Of a DNA stretch of 64,000 nt, positions 27,376-37,177 are shown in pieces (positions within the stretch are counted from its first letter, which is position 1; the number at the start of each line of letters is the position of its first letter). The notes under the pieces were generated by a model that saw only the letters and a program-made list of their open reading frames with translations, did no database searches and had not been told where the DNA came from. The stretch is from Acidobacteriota bacterium. Lineage in GTDB: Bacteria; Acidobacteriota; Terriglobia; Terriglobales; Acidobacteriaceae. The DNA is taken from the NCBI GenBank assembly GCA_021780315.1, contig JAJXYY010000042.1, forward strand, positions 1-64,000, read 5' to 3'. A program made the position numbers and the translations under genes.

Positions 27376-27567
27376 TTAGAGCAGATGGAGCTTTTCGAGG
27401 AGGCTTCGGGAGGAACGGCGGCAGAAGAGCATGGTTACCGAAGTAGGTGCGTTGGCGCGTGCGCGACGCCCGGCGAAGATAAATCCGACGGCTCCGGTGA
27501 CGATGTAGAAGATCGAGGCGGGTTCTGCGGCCAGGGTGAGGAGAGATGTTGCACAGAGCGTAGTCAT
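27376..27567 (-). CDS. Small protein with a PEP-CTERM-like segment
   Basis: The 63-residue ORF has AEPAS at residues 14-18, a hydrophobic helix to about residue 32 and then GRRARA. This is the order of a PEP-CTERM sorting signal: Pro-Glu-Pro-like motif, membrane helix, basic cluster. Two points differ from typical substrates. The motif reads AEP rather than PEP, and about 25 residues follow the basic cluster. The ATG (27565-27567) is preceded by AAGAGG. It is downstream of the polysaccharide genes on the same strand. PEP-CTERM proteins are processed by exosortases, usually coded near exopolysaccharide genes; no exosortase is seen here. Confidence 0.5.
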   Translation of the reverse strand: MTTLCATSLLTLAAEPASIFYIVTGAVGFIFAGRRARANAPTSVTMLFCRRSSRSLLEKLHLL

Positions 27568-27719
27568 AAGACCTCTTTCGGCTGCCTTGAGGTTATCGAT
27601 GAGTAATCTCTTCTGCTGTAGCACGAAAGTGGTAGAGGTTTGGCGGTTGGGTGCTGTGGTGTGGATCGCAAACGGCGGGGGGGACCCGCTGTGGGTGGTT
27701 CTTCCGTTGGACTTGCGGA

Positions 27720-29423
27720 TTAGTGCTCGAGCTGGGTTTGGCTGGGCTGCTGGCCGAGGCTGGTCTGGAGTAGTTGCGGGATGGGGCGGTGGTGGTGGGG
27801 ACGGCGCGGGACGGGGGTAGTGGGTGGGTCGAGGCGGTAGAGGATGAGCAGGTTGCGTTCGGGGTCGTCCATGGCGGGAAATGCGGCGACACGCTGTAGG
27901 TGGTAGAGCGGGGCGAGTGCATCCATTTTGTCGTCGTCGACCTGGTTCCAGGCGACGTACCAGCCGGGGTGGTAGGCCTGGATGCGATCCGTCAGTTCCA
28001 TTGTGCCGAAGTCGTCGCAGATGGAAGGCAGGCCGGTCATGAGGGAGAGGTTGGAGCCGGAGATGGAGAGGACCAGCGGGCTGTGGGCGGGGTTCTGGCG
28101 GCGGTCGGCGTCGATGACCGCGCGGATCTGGGATGCGGCGTTGGCGAAGGTGTACTCGGGGTAGCGGACGTAGAGGAGGGTCTGGCGAGCACCGAGGAGG
28201 ACGGTGGCGAGGAGCGCGGCGAGGAGTGCGGCGGCAGCGAGGGGGTGGGGGAGGCGAGGTTGGGTGGGGGAGGCGGCGGAACGGGTGGGGGTCCAGAAGC
28301 TCTCGAAGACGAGCGGGATGAGCAGGGTGAGGGGGATGGCGACAACGAGATAGTAACGAGGCTGCAAGTTGTCGTGATAGGCGAGGAAGGCGGTGTAACC
28401 AGCGGCCCAGAAGAGGAGCGCGGCGATGAGGGGATTGGTGCGGTAGCGGCGGAGATCGATGAGAACCAGAGCGACGGCAAGGAGCGCGAGGGAGTAGAGG
28501 AGATGACCGATCCAGAGACCATCTGCGACGGTGTCGGAGAAGATGGCGAGGGCGGTAGCGGGGGTGAAGCCGGTGTAGGCGTTGGCACTGAAGAGATAAC
28601 GGTAGTCGGAGAGGAAGTGAGGACGGACTATCAGGAGGAAGTAGGCGATCCAGGAAAGGATTGCGATGGATACGGTTGGGACGGCGAGACGGAGGAAAGG
28701 ACGCAGGCGGTATCCGGCACGGGCCCAGAGCAGCCATACAACGGCTGGCAGGAGGAAGATGGCGGTGGTCTTGGTGAGGACCATGAGGGTGAGGAGGAGA
28801 CCGAGCAAGGCAGGAAGCAAGGGGTAGGGCATGTGGCGCAGGCGCTGTCTGCGTGGCTCAGCTCCCTGCTCTGCCGGGTGCAGGTAGCTGGCAGTGAGGA
28901 GAGCCAGGAGGGTAAGGAGGATAAGGAGGGGCTCCAGAATGGCCATGCGGGTGAAGGCGTAGCAGAAGGGGCTGACGGCGAGCAGCAATACGGCGAGGGC
29001 GGGAGCGAGGGTGTGGCGGGAGGCCCCGGAGAGTCGCTGCCAGCGGGTAAGAAGCGCGTAGGCGGCCAGCAGGATGAGAGCGAAGATGGCGACGGCCAGG
29101 GCGCGTGCGGCGAGGGCACTGACTCCAGTGAAGTGGAAGACGATGGATTCGAGCAGGGGCCAGACGGGCAGTGCGGCTGCGGGATTGAAGTCTCCGGGAA
29201 CGTTCCAGTGTCCGCGCTGGAAGTGGCGGATGGCGGCGTCGCCGTACCAGCCTTCGTCGGTGTATTTGGACCAGTCCATCCAGGGGGAGTGGTTGGGGAA
29301 GTCGGCGTTGAGATGGAGGGCGTGAAGAGCGAGGAAGATGGCGGAGAGCAGAAGCAGGAGGCCGCGCAGGACATGCACGGCGGTGCGGCGAGATACCCGA
29401 ATTGGAGAAGTATTTGTCATCAC
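27720..29423 (-). CDS. GT39-family (ArnT/PMT-like) glycosyltransferase
   Basis: The 567-residue membrane protein has about 11-12 hydrophobic helices. The first large loop contains TDEGWYGDAAIRHF (about residues 55-68). This Asp-Glu motif is the hallmark of GT-C enzymes of family 39, which move a sugar from a polyprenyl phosphate to a protein, lipid A or another glycan. A second loop motif AILEPLL follows. A C-terminal soluble region (about 430-567) ends in a proline- and histidine-rich tail. It lies 165 bases downstream of the permease gene and is probably the last large gene of the minus-strand surface cluster. Confidence 0.85.
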   Translation of the reverse strand: MMTNTSPIRVSRRTAVHVLRGLLLLLSAIFLALHALHLNADFPNHSPWMDWSKYTDEGWYGDAAIRHFQRGHWNVPGDFNPAAALPVWPLLESIVFHFTGVSALAARALAVAIFALILLAAYALLTRWQRLSGASRHTLAPALAVLLLAVSPFCYAFTRMAILEPLLILLTLLALLTASYLHPAEQGAEPRRQRLRHMPYPLLPALLGLLLTLMVLTKTTAIFLLPAVVWLLWARAGYRLRPFLRLAVPTVSIAILSWIAYFLLIVRPHFLSDYRYLFSANAYTGFTPATALAIFSDTVADGLWIGHLLYSLALLAVALVLIDLRRYRTNPLIAALLFWAAGYTAFLAYHDNLQPRYYLVVAIPLTLLIPLVFESFWTPTRSAASPTQPRLPHPLAAAALLAALLATVLLGARQTLLYVRYPEYTFANAASQIRAVIDADRRQNPAHSPLVLSISGSNLSLMTGLPSICDDFGTMELTDRIQAYHPGWYVAWNQVDDDKMDALAPLYHLQRVAAFPAMDDPERNLLILYRLDPPTTPVPRRPHHHRPIPQLLQTSLGQQPSQTQLEH

Positions 29424-29588
29424 TCCAGGTGAGCAAAATGAGCAGGAGGTGTAGTTATGGCTGTTGTTTTAGGGTAGTACAGATGGGAATGGCGCACCAG
29501 CGGTGAGTGGAGGCGGGCTTGGGAGCGGCACGGACTGGCGGAGCGACGCGGCGGCGTGATGCGAGTGTGGCCGCTCCGGGGCAGGATT

Positions 29589-30686
29589 CTACTCGTAGGA
29601 GAGAGCCTCGATGGGGTCTTTGCGGGCGGCTTTGAGGGCTGGGTAGAGGGCTCCGAGCAGTGCTCCGGCGAAGGCGATGAGGACGGCGTTGGCGACCCAA
29701 TTGGGGGTGACGGCGAACTCGACGGTGGGAGCCGTCTTGTGGAGTATGGCGCGCAGGAGGTAGGTGATGACGATGCCGGTCGCGATGCCGGTGAAGGCGA
29801 GGAGACCTGTTTCGCGCAGGACGATGCCAACGATGTAGAGGCGAGAGGCTCCGAGTGATTTGAGGATACCGATCTCACGGGTTCGCTCCATGACGGCGGT
29901 GTACATGGACTGGAAGATGACGATGAAGCCGATGATGACGGCGATGCCGATGACGATACGGAGACCGATGTTGAAGGCGGGCAGTTTGTTGGGGGTGAGG
30001 GTGGAGAGGAACTCGTCGAGCGTCTGGATGTCGTACTCCTGCATGCCGGGGGTGGCGAGGATCTCCTTGCGGACGAGGTCTTGATTTTTGAGGTCGTCGG
30101 TTTTGAGGTAGAAGACGCTGGCCTTACCGGGGGTACCGCCGATCTCGTTCATGGTTTCAATGGGGATGAACTTGCGCCCGCCCTTACCGTTTTCGACGAT
30201 GCCGCAGATGTGGAAGGGGTGGTGGAGGACTTCCATGGTGTCACCGACTTTGAAGCCTTTGGCGGCCTGAAAGTCATCGATGATGAGATCGTCGGGGCCG
30301 GTGAAGGGGCCGCCGGAGAGGAAGACGAAGGGCTTGAGGTCGTTGTAGCTTTTGAAGTCGATTCCGTAGATATTTTCGAGGCTTTTCCCGGCAGTAAGCT
30401 GGATGTTGACGGGAGCGGCGACGACGACGTGGGGCAAGGTGCGGAGGACGTCGGCGACCTTGGTGGAGGCAGCGGCACCGGACATGCCGATGAGATTGGA
30501 GGCGGTGCCGGGGTGGGTGATCATGTCCATACCGATGCCGGAGGTGCGGGTGCGCTGGCCATTGAGCATGCCCAACATGATGGCGGCGATGGAGAGGATC
30601 ATGATGACCTCGATCGCAACGGCGAAGACGCTGATGATGGAACGGAGAGGACGATGGACGAGATTGCCGACGACGAGCTTATTCAT
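29589..30686 (-). CDS. ABC transporter permease, MacB/FtsX type
   Basis: The 365-residue protein has the MacB permease layout: one N-terminal membrane helix (about residues 15-40), a periplasmic domain of about 200 residues (MacB_PCD-like) and three C-terminal FtsX-type helices (about 240-350). The sequence AVMERTREIGILKSLGAS before the second cytoplasmic loop is typical. No ATPase gene is adjacent. The only such ATPase in the window is at 3204-3974. It lies 47 bases downstream of a GT-C-like gene in the surface-polysaccharide region, so a role in export of a surface molecule or in envelope remodelling is plausible. Confidence 0.9.
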   Translation of the reverse strand: MNKLVVGNLVHRPLRSIISVFAVAIEVIMILSIAAIMLGMLNGQRTRTSGIGMDMITHPGTASNLIGMSGAAASTKVADVLRTLPHVVVAAPVNIQLTAGKSLENIYGIDFKSYNDLKPFVFLSGGPFTGPDDLIIDDFQAAKGFKVGDTMEVLHHPFHICGIVENGKGGRKFIPIETMNEIGGTPGKASVFYLKTDDLKNQDLVRKEILATPGMQEYDIQTLDEFLSTLTPNKLPAFNIGLRIVIGIAVIIGFIVIFQSMYTAVMERTREIGILKSLGASRLYIVGIVLRETGLLAFTGIATGIVITYLLRAILHKTAPTVEFAVTPNWVANAVLIAFAGALLGALYPALKAARKDPIEALSYE

Positions 30687-30733
30687 GCTGTTACCAGTGT
30701 ATGGGAGAGACGAAGTGAGGGCTATGCGGAGGG

Positions 30734-32317
30734 CTAGGAGGGGTAAGGCAGTATGGAGATGGAAGGGTCGATGGGATAGGGGGCGGCACCGGTGATGGCG
30801 TGGCAGAGGCGGTCGGCTGTGGCGGGTGGAAGCAGGAGGTAGTGGCTATCCGGCTGGCGAAGGTTGGTGAATTCGAACTGGCTGCAGACCTGCCATCCGG
30901 CGAGGGACAAGTGCTTGCTCATGAGGTAGATCTGGCTTTGGTTTCCGAAGATGAAGTCGGGGTTGCGGCGAGCACATGCTTCGGCGCGGGCTGCGGTGGA
31001 GAGGCGAGCCGGGGCGCGTCCGTTGACGAGACCGGCGAGATCACAGATCTGGGCTTGTGAGAAGTAGCCGATATAGCCAACGTCGAAGGCTACTCCGAGC
31101 ATTCCGTGGAGCACCTCAAGATGCTCGCTTTCAAAGTGGGCTAGGGTACTGGAGCGCAGGGTGAGGACGCGGTACATGAGCCTGGCTTCGAGAGGCTGGG
31201 CGATGAGGAAGATGGTCAGGGTGGCGTAGACGAGGAGTTTGTCTGCGGGTTTGGGGAACTGCGCGGATGCAGTTGGCTGTGGAGATGCCCCTGAAGCGCG
31301 GTGGGGCGGTGTGGCGAGTTCGAGGATGTTCCAGAGGATGGAGAAGAAGTAGGTCCAGACGAGGTAGCGTGCGCCTTGAATCTCCTGACCACGGCTCATG
31401 GCGAGGACGATGGTGATGGGAAAGACCGAGTTGGCGACGAGGACCGGCAGGGAAAGCCTGCCGGCCCTCTGCACGAGAGCCAGCGTGACGAGCCAAACGA
31501 CGAGGAGACCGATGCCAAAGGAGAGTGCTCCGACGAGGACCTGTGGAGTGGAGCTGAGGACCGATCTCCAGGAGCCGATGCCGTGGGATTTGGCGAGGGC
31601 GGTGTCCGGGAGCAGGACGTGCATATTGAACAGGATGACGGCGAGGGCGAGGAGGCTGCCGACGAGCAGGTGGCTGGATTCCAGCAGGGAGCGGAGATTA
31701 GTGGGATGGGATTCGCGGTCGCTCTGGGCGCGTTTGAGAACGAGGATGATCGTGGCGAGTGCGCAGGGCAGGAGGAACTCGGTGCGGAGGAGAACCGCGG
31801 AGAGGCCAAGGGCGACGAAGGCGAGGTACTCGCCCGGGGAGGTGGTGGTGCGAGATGACTGGCGAAAGGTGAGCCAGACGATGAGCGCGACGATACAGAT
31901 GGCGAGGCCGGTCTCCATGCCGTCGTCGAGCCAACGCACGGTACCGGGGGATGCGACAAAGCAGAGGAAGACGAGGCCGAGCAAGCGGGCGATGGGCGAA
32001 CGTTGGATGGCGTTGCGGGTAAAGAGGAAGGCGAGGCCAGCGAACAGGCTCAAGTGGGCCAGGCTAGAGACGGCGCGGGGGAGATTGGGAGAGGTAAAGA
32101 CGCTGCGCAGCAGGGCCAGGAGTGCGACGTAGAGCAGGCTGGAGGCTCCATAGCTGGGAGTGATGCCATCGTAGGTGATGTGATGGGTGAGGTACAGATT
32201 GTCGGCGAAGCGGAGATGAATGAGCGCGTCATCCTGAATGGCGGGCCAGGAGAGTACGATCCATGCGACGAGCCAGAGCAGGAGGAGAGGTAGAACGATT
32301 CGGTAAGATTTGCTCAT
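30734..32317 (-). CDS. Polytopic GT-C-like membrane protein
   Basis: The 527-residue protein has about 11 hydrophobic helices. Its first loop contains AIQDDALIHLRFADNL, an acidic pair like that in the GT-C-like protein at 24843-26429, followed by GITPSYGASSLLYV. The C-terminal 120 residues are mostly soluble. I infer a polyprenyl-phosphate-dependent sugar transferase related to actinobacterial arabinofuranosyltransferases in fold only. The ATG at 32317 is chosen because it directly precedes the first helix; an ATG at 32401 would overlap the previous gene by 38 bases. It is fourth in the tightly packed minus-strand cluster. Confidence 0.72.
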   Translation of the reverse strand: MSKSYRIVLPLLLLWLVAWIVLSWPAIQDDALIHLRFADNLYLTHHITYDGITPSYGASSLLYVALLALLRSVFTSPNLPRAVSSLAHLSLFAGLAFLFTRNAIQRSPIARLLGLVFLCFVASPGTVRWLDDGMETGLAICIVALIVWLTFRQSSRTTTSPGEYLAFVALGLSAVLLRTEFLLPCALATIILVLKRAQSDRESHPTNLRSLLESSHLLVGSLLALAVILFNMHVLLPDTALAKSHGIGSWRSVLSSTPQVLVGALSFGIGLLVVWLVTLALVQRAGRLSLPVLVANSVFPITIVLAMSRGQEIQGARYLVWTYFFSILWNILELATPPHRASGASPQPTASAQFPKPADKLLVYATLTIFLIAQPLEARLMYRVLTLRSSTLAHFESEHLEVLHGMLGVAFDVGYIGYFSQAQICDLAGLVNGRAPARLSTAARAEACARRNPDFIFGNQSQIYLMSKHLSLAGWQVCSQFEFTNLRQPDSHYLLLPPATADRLCHAITGAAPYPIDPSISILPYPS

Positions 32318-32363
32318 GTACGAGGATGGTCCTTGGCCGGATGGTATCGCATAGAGGTATTCC

Positions 32364-33515
32364 CTAAGCTGTGACTTTATATCTTTGATGCAAATGAACA
32401 CGGATTTTGTTCTTGAGCTGGTCGAAGACGCCTGCCAGCCAGATGCTGAGGCCGACGATAACAGCGAAGATAGTCCACTTCTGCGCAGAACTCGCGTGGT
32501 CGTAAGGGATGACTGCGGCGGCGAGCACCAGCAGAGGAAAGTGAATGAGATAGAGGGTAAAGGTGCCGTCCGCTATGTAGCGAACCCGGGTGATGATGGT
32601 TTTACTTTGGATCTGAGGAAGGTGGCTGACCAGAAGGAGCAACGAGAGCATGATCAAGGCGGCGGGCAAACCAACGAGGTAGAAGTTTTCGGTAGCTCGC
32701 CGGAGCCCCAGAGTGTGGACTGGCCGTGCGTATCCGAAGAAGGTAAGGTCGCCGAGGATTGGGAGCCGCTGTTGCCAGGCAAAGTGGGCGGCAAAGTGGA
32801 TGCTGTGGATCGCACGACAGGAGAGATAGGTTGAGAGCAGACTGAGGGCAGCAAAGACGACGAGGGCAAAGCGCGAGGTTCGGAGTCGCTGGTAGACGTC
32901 GTAGCATAGGCAGCCGAGAAGCCAGAGTGGCATGAGGTAGAGGATGGGTGCGCCTACCATGACGGCTAGAGCGAGTGCGAAGAGCCACTTGCTTTTGCCT
33001 CCCAAAAAGAGGATGCCGTAGAAAATGTAGTACATGCACTCGTAGCTGAGCGACCAGAAGGGAGAGTTTGAAAGCAGAGGCAGATCGACGCCCCAGAACT
33101 GCGAGGTAAAGGTAAGGTTGGCGAAGACCTTGAACAGCGGATGCTGAAGGGAGATGCCCCAGTTGTGAAGATAGAACGATCGGTTTGCGGCAAGCGAGAT
33201 GAGATCGCACACCACAGTTAGGAGAATCGCGGGGATGACCACGGAGTAGATACGGGATAAGCGGTCGATGGCATATTCGCCAGAGGTGTTAACCCGAGTA
33301 GTGGTGACGTAGCGGATGACGAAACCGGAGAGCACAAAGAAGATCGAGACAGCGCCAAAGGCCCAAGGGGTCCGGTCGATCCAGCCCACGGAGAACATGT
33401 GCTGCGTCAGGTGTCCGTAGGTGACGACGATGGCTGCACCGAATCGAATGAGATCGAGCAGGAGCGATGCGTTGCTGGGAATCTGCTTGAACATCCGCGG
33501 CTGCATGTGGCTCAT
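32364..33515 (-). CDS. Acyltransferase family 3 membrane protein
   Basis: The 383-residue protein has about ten membrane helices. It shows the acyltransferase-3 features: LLLDLIRFGAAIVVTYGHL at the N terminus with the conserved His, FFVLSGFVIRYVT, and the motif DRLSRIYSV (about residues 84-92) in the first cytoplasmic loop. Family members O-acetylate or otherwise acylate polysaccharides and lipid-linked sugars. It lies 40 bases downstream of the polymerase-like gene and 46 bases upstream of a GT-C-like gene, so it probably modifies the glycan made by this cluster. Confidence 0.88.
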   Translation of the reverse strand: MSHMQPRMFKQIPSNASLLLDLIRFGAAIVVTYGHLTQHMFSVGWIDRTPWAFGAVSIFFVLSGFVIRYVTTTRVNTSGEYAIDRLSRIYSVVIPAILLTVVCDLISLAANRSFYLHNWGISLQHPLFKVFANLTFTSQFWGVDLPLLSNSPFWSLSYECMYYIFYGILFLGGKSKWLFALALAVMVGAPILYLMPLWLLGCLCYDVYQRLRTSRFALVVFAALSLLSTYLSCRAIHSIHFAAHFAWQQRLPILGDLTFFGYARPVHTLGLRRATENFYLVGLPAALIMLSLLLLVSHLPQIQSKTIITRVRYIADGTFTLYLIHFPLLVLAAAVIPYDHASSAQKWTIFAVIVGLSIWLAGVFDQLKNKIRVHLHQRYKVTA

Positions 33516-33555
33516 GGCTTTCTAATCTCGTTGTCGTTGTTGCGGTGGGAAGGCC

Positions 33556-35085
33556 TTAGGATGAAACGGAGGTGCCGGCTGTAGCGGTCGGCAGGGTTTT
33601 GCCGAGACCGGCCGCAGTGCGCAGGCGACGAGTGATGGTGGTTGGCTCAGGACCTGCGACGAGCGTGCCGATGATGGGCAAGAGGTAGGCAGCAGCGAGG
33701 GCGGCGATGATAATGCTCCATGCACCGAACCACATGGTGTAGATTGCACCATCCAGCATTCCCTCCGGGGCGATGTGAGCAAAGAGGGCGACGACGAGAA
33801 GGCCCCAGGGAGATTTTTGGGCGTTTCCGCAGAGGGCGTCGAAGATGGTGAAGAGCAAGATCCAGATGAGTGGGGCAACGACGAGGACTCCAGTCCACTT
33901 TGCCCAGTGGAAGGCTTCCGCGGTTGGAGTGAAGGAGATACCGGTGGTGGTGTCGTCGTCCGAGAGGATGCCACCGATCTCACGTGCGAACGCATTGCCT
34001 GCGCCCTCGGTGGGCTTGTCGGGCCAGAGGAAGTGTGGAACCCAGTTGGCGAAGTCCATGTAGATGCCCTGAAGGCCGAAGACAGAGCCTTGATCGGTGA
34101 TGTTGATGAGGGCGTCGTCGGCAGCGATCATGGTAAGCCGGTCCATGAAACCCTGAGGATGGTTGTAGTAACCACCAGTTCTTTCTTCCGGGTTTTCGGC
34201 TTGACTGCGTACATACTCCCGGCGCATGGAGCCAAGGTCTCCCAGGAGGGAGACTGAAAGCTCGATACGGTCGATAAATGAGGCGTTTTCCGATTGTAGG
34301 TTTCTTCCGATTTGGGAGTAAGGGACGAGATACATCACCAGGAAGACAGCAGCCAGGATCAGGTAGACGACTTGCGACTTAGTGAGCCTGTAGCGCAGTG
34401 CAGACGCCGCCACGAGCCAGCACAAGAACGGATAAAAGATGCCTTCTTTGGAGAAGCCAACGAAGCCAAAAAAGAGATTGATACCCATGGCAGTCGCCAA
34501 GAGGCCATTGATGCTGCGAGTTCCTCCGCTTTTCTTGATGACGTAGGTTGTACCGAGAATTACAGCCAACGGCAGGAAGCGATTGACCTGCATGACTGCA
34601 CTGAGAATCGATCCGCTGCCATGAGGGATAAGGGTGGCGGTGACAACGAGCGAAGTACCGAGAAAGAGGCTACCGATGGTGGCATTTCTCATGTCCTTGT
34701 CTTTGACGACATTTTCGAGTAAGGCACGTTTGCCAACGAGTTTTCGACTGACAAATACAGCGAACAACATAGCGGTGATGCCGCCGGTGAAGACTTGCGC
34801 GGTCAGTATGGGAACAACTAGGTTCGACTCGCCGGGTTCACCAAGAAATGCCTTCCAGACGATGCCGAAGATAAAACCGAGTACGGCATAGAAGAAAACA
34901 TAGCTACCGGATGGCCGGGTGAAGCCTCCGGCCAGGTTGAAAGCGATGGTAGCTATGACGATGAAGAGGAAGCAGTAGATGCTGAAGGTGAAGCCGGTGC
35001 CCTGGAGTTGCTGGAGCGCTACGAGGATGGCCGCGGCGCCGGTTGCGAGCGGAAGTGGAATGCGTTCTGGGAAGGGCAATCGCAC
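33556..35085 (-). CDS. O-antigen-polymerase-like membrane protein
   Basis: The 509-residue protein has about 11-12 hydrophobic helices. A large hydrophilic loop of about 100 residues (about 275-385) contains ERTGGYYNHPQGFMDRLTMI and VPHFLWPDKP. This is the layout of Wzy-type polymerases, in which a big periplasmic loop joins lipid-linked repeat units. I do not see the full signature of one known family, so the call rests on topology and on neighbours. It is the second gene of the minus-strand cluster, 52 bases after a GT39-like gene and 40 bases before an acyltransferase. Confidence 0.65.
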   Translation of the reverse strand: MRLPFPERIPLPLATGAAAILVALQQLQGTGFTFSIYCFLFIVIATIAFNLAGGFTRPSGSYVFFYAVLGFIFGIVWKAFLGEPGESNLVVPILTAQVFTGGITAMLFAVFVSRKLVGKRALLENVVKDKDMRNATIGSLFLGTSLVVTATLIPHGSGSILSAVMQVNRFLPLAVILGTTYVIKKSGGTRSINGLLATAMGINLFFGFVGFSKEGIFYPFLCWLVAASALRYRLTKSQVVYLILAAVFLVMYLVPYSQIGRNLQSENASFIDRIELSVSLLGDLGSMRREYVRSQAENPEERTGGYYNHPQGFMDRLTMIAADDALINITDQGSVFGLQGIYMDFANWVPHFLWPDKPTEGAGNAFAREIGGILSDDDTTTGISFTPTAEAFHWAKWTGVLVVAPLIWILLFTIFDALCGNAQKSPWGLLVVALFAHIAPEGMLDGAIYTMWFGAWSIIIAALAAAYLLPIIGTLVAGPEPTTITRRLRTAAGLGKTLPTATAGTSVSS

Positions 35086-35137
35086 GTAGAGACGAGTCTA
35101 CCAAATGGGTCTGGCGCCGATGGCTGGGTGGAGGTGG

Positions 35138-36829
35138 TCAGCGAGGAGGGAGAGAGTGCATGTTTCCAAAGCAGTCTGCCCTGATACAGGCGGTGGCGGA
35201 GGTGTCGCAGTAGAAGGCTGGATGGCCGGATGACAGGCTACCGTTGCAGGTTCGCTCGAGCAAGACGAAGTCTTGATATTGCACGGTGACGACGTAATGC
35301 TGAGCGATATAGTCCGATAGTTGCGGGAACTGGGTGGAGGTGCCGGGGCCGGTGACGCGGGGCCAATCTTCGTTCATATAGAGGATGAAGCGTGGATTGG
35401 AAACATTGAGTGCGTCGATGAAGCGCTGACGCAGGCGGATGATTTCTGGGTTATTTACATCGTGATAGAAGTGGTAGTCGTACAGGAATGGCGTGGCGAT
35501 CTGTGCGTGGGCGAGGAGCATGGCGTGGATGGAGCCCTCGGTCCAATCGAGCGGTTGAATGGTGTCTCCGGCGCGCATGCGCTGCTTGAGCAAGGTAGCG
35601 ATGCGATCAACATCGCCATGCTTGGGCGCCGAGACGGTGGCACCGAAGAAGTCGCGGCGATTTTCTGTTTTGGGAAGAATGACGGTAAAAACAGCAAATG
35701 CAAAGAGGATAAGGGAGAGCCAGCGCCATGAAGCGAACTTCGGATCAGCGAGAGGCAACAGGGAGAAGGAGGCGAGTACGACCAGAAAGAACTGGAATGG
35801 CATCCAGTGATAGGCCCAGAACTGTCCGGAGAGCGTTGGATAAATGATGAAGGCGACTGCTAATCCAAGCAGCATCCAAAGCAGGGCGCGCTGCTCGGCA
35901 GCGTGTCTGGTTCTTTGCCAAGCAAGATAGACACCGAGGGTGGCCATGGGCAGCCAGAACCAGAGATGTCCCAGGATGAGGATATGGAGGAAGTCGTATC
36001 GAAATCGTTCCAGTCCCCGGATGTGCCGATGGACGCCGGAGAGTTGAATGTGGAGTGGCAGGTATTGGGTAACGAGTTCCCAAAAGATGGGCCACGCGCC
36101 GATGCGTCTGAGGATGGCAATGGTGATGACTATTGGGAGTAGTGCGGTTGCGGCTATGGTGGCGAGGACTGGTATGGCCGAGGCAAGCCAAGTGGGCTGG
36201 GTGGAACTGGAGGAGACGTTGCGATGGTGGCTCCAGATGATGTAGGCCGAGATGGGCAGGAGGCCGATGGCGAGATGCGGCTTGATAAGCATGCCAAAGC
36301 CGATGAGCAGGCCGATGGTGGCGTAGATGCGGTAGTGATGGGTTGCAGCGGAGCGAGTGGCCAGAGCTGCGGCGATGACGATCAGGATCAGGCCGAGATA
36401 GTCGCGCTGCAACGTCATGGAGGGGCCGAGGCGGAGGTAGCTGAGAACGAACAGCAACCAGGCGGCGATCGCGATAGATTGGCCGAAGGAGCGCAGGAGT
36501 TTCCATGTGGCCAGACCGAGTACGGCGATGGAGGCTACGTCTACAAGTTGAAAGGGTCGGTCTCCCCAGCCGAAGAGCTTGCCGATGGCCATGTGGAAGA
36601 GGAAGGTGCCCGGCATGCTGGTTTCGAAGATGTCTCGATAGGGGATGGCGCCCCGCTCGACCATGAGCCAGGCGGCGTAGTGAAGCAGCGGAGTGTCGTG
36701 CTCCATGCGCCAGCGGAGGCTGTGGACGACCTCGAAGACTGTAGCGAGACTAAGCAGGATCAAGACAACGGCGAGGAGAAGATTGGAGGAGAAGCTGCGG
36801 CGGACAAGGACTTTGTTGGTCGGAAGCAC
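35138..36829 (-). CDS. GT39-like polytopic membrane protein
   Basis: The protein has about ten helices and the first loop EHDTPLLHYAAWLMVERGAIPYRDIFETSMPG, in which His-Asp and Arg-Asp pairs occupy the usual GT-C acidic-motif region. A GTG start at 36829 gives 563 residues with a short cytoplasmic N terminus. An in-frame ATG at 36943 would give 601, but a consensus -10 box (TATACT on the minus strand, 36884-36889) lies between the two starts, which favours the shorter form. The C terminus is soluble. It is the first gene of the surface cluster. Its sugar and acceptor are unknown. Confidence 0.7.
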   Translation of the reverse strand: MLPTNKVLVRRSFSSNLLLAVVLILLSLATVFEVVHSLRWRMEHDTPLLHYAAWLMVERGAIPYRDIFETSMPGTFLFHMAIGKLFGWGDRPFQLVDVASIAVLGLATWKLLRSFGQSIAIAAWLLFVLSYLRLGPSMTLQRDYLGLILIVIAAALATRSAATHHYRIYATIGLLIGFGMLIKPHLAIGLLPISAYIIWSHHRNVSSSSTQPTWLASAIPVLATIAATALLPIVITIAILRRIGAWPIFWELVTQYLPLHIQLSGVHRHIRGLERFRYDFLHILILGHLWFWLPMATLGVYLAWQRTRHAAEQRALLWMLLGLAVAFIIYPTLSGQFWAYHWMPFQFFLVVLASFSLLPLADPKFASWRWLSLILFAFAVFTVILPKTENRRDFFGATVSAPKHGDVDRIATLLKQRMRAGDTIQPLDWTEGSIHAMLLAHAQIATPFLYDYHFYHDVNNPEIIRLRQRFIDALNVSNPRFILYMNEDWPRVTGPGTSTQFPQLSDYIAQHYVVTVQYQDFVLLERTCNGSLSSGHPAFYCDTSATACIRADCFGNMHSLPPR

Positions 36830-37177
36830 GGCAACGGGCCTTTGGCTGGAGTTGAATTTGGTCGCAGCAAAACTCTGATCCTCAGTATAGCCATGCGCGA
36901 TGCAGTGACCGTGAATGCGGGGACTTGGCGGGGTGCGATACAACTGGAGGTGATGGTGTTGTTATCACGGCGGTTAGCGGCGCGAAATTGACATAGCGAC
37001 GGAGGCCAACGAGTACCCCTCTCGACAATTATCGAGGCGGGTAACGGGTGAAAACTGTGGTGATGGCGGAGAGGTAAGGCTTTGACTTGAGTGGGAGGGC
37101 GGTCTAATCTTTGTGCAGCCGGGAGGCTTGGCCGGGAGTAAAAAGGCTGTGTCTGCTGCGTGAGCTGAGCGGAGCGC

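Noticed and set aside
27900-29432. 510-codon plus-strand frame opposite the GT39-family gene
   Set aside because: It is a repetitive Gly/Glu-rich translation and is antisense to a clear membrane protein gene.
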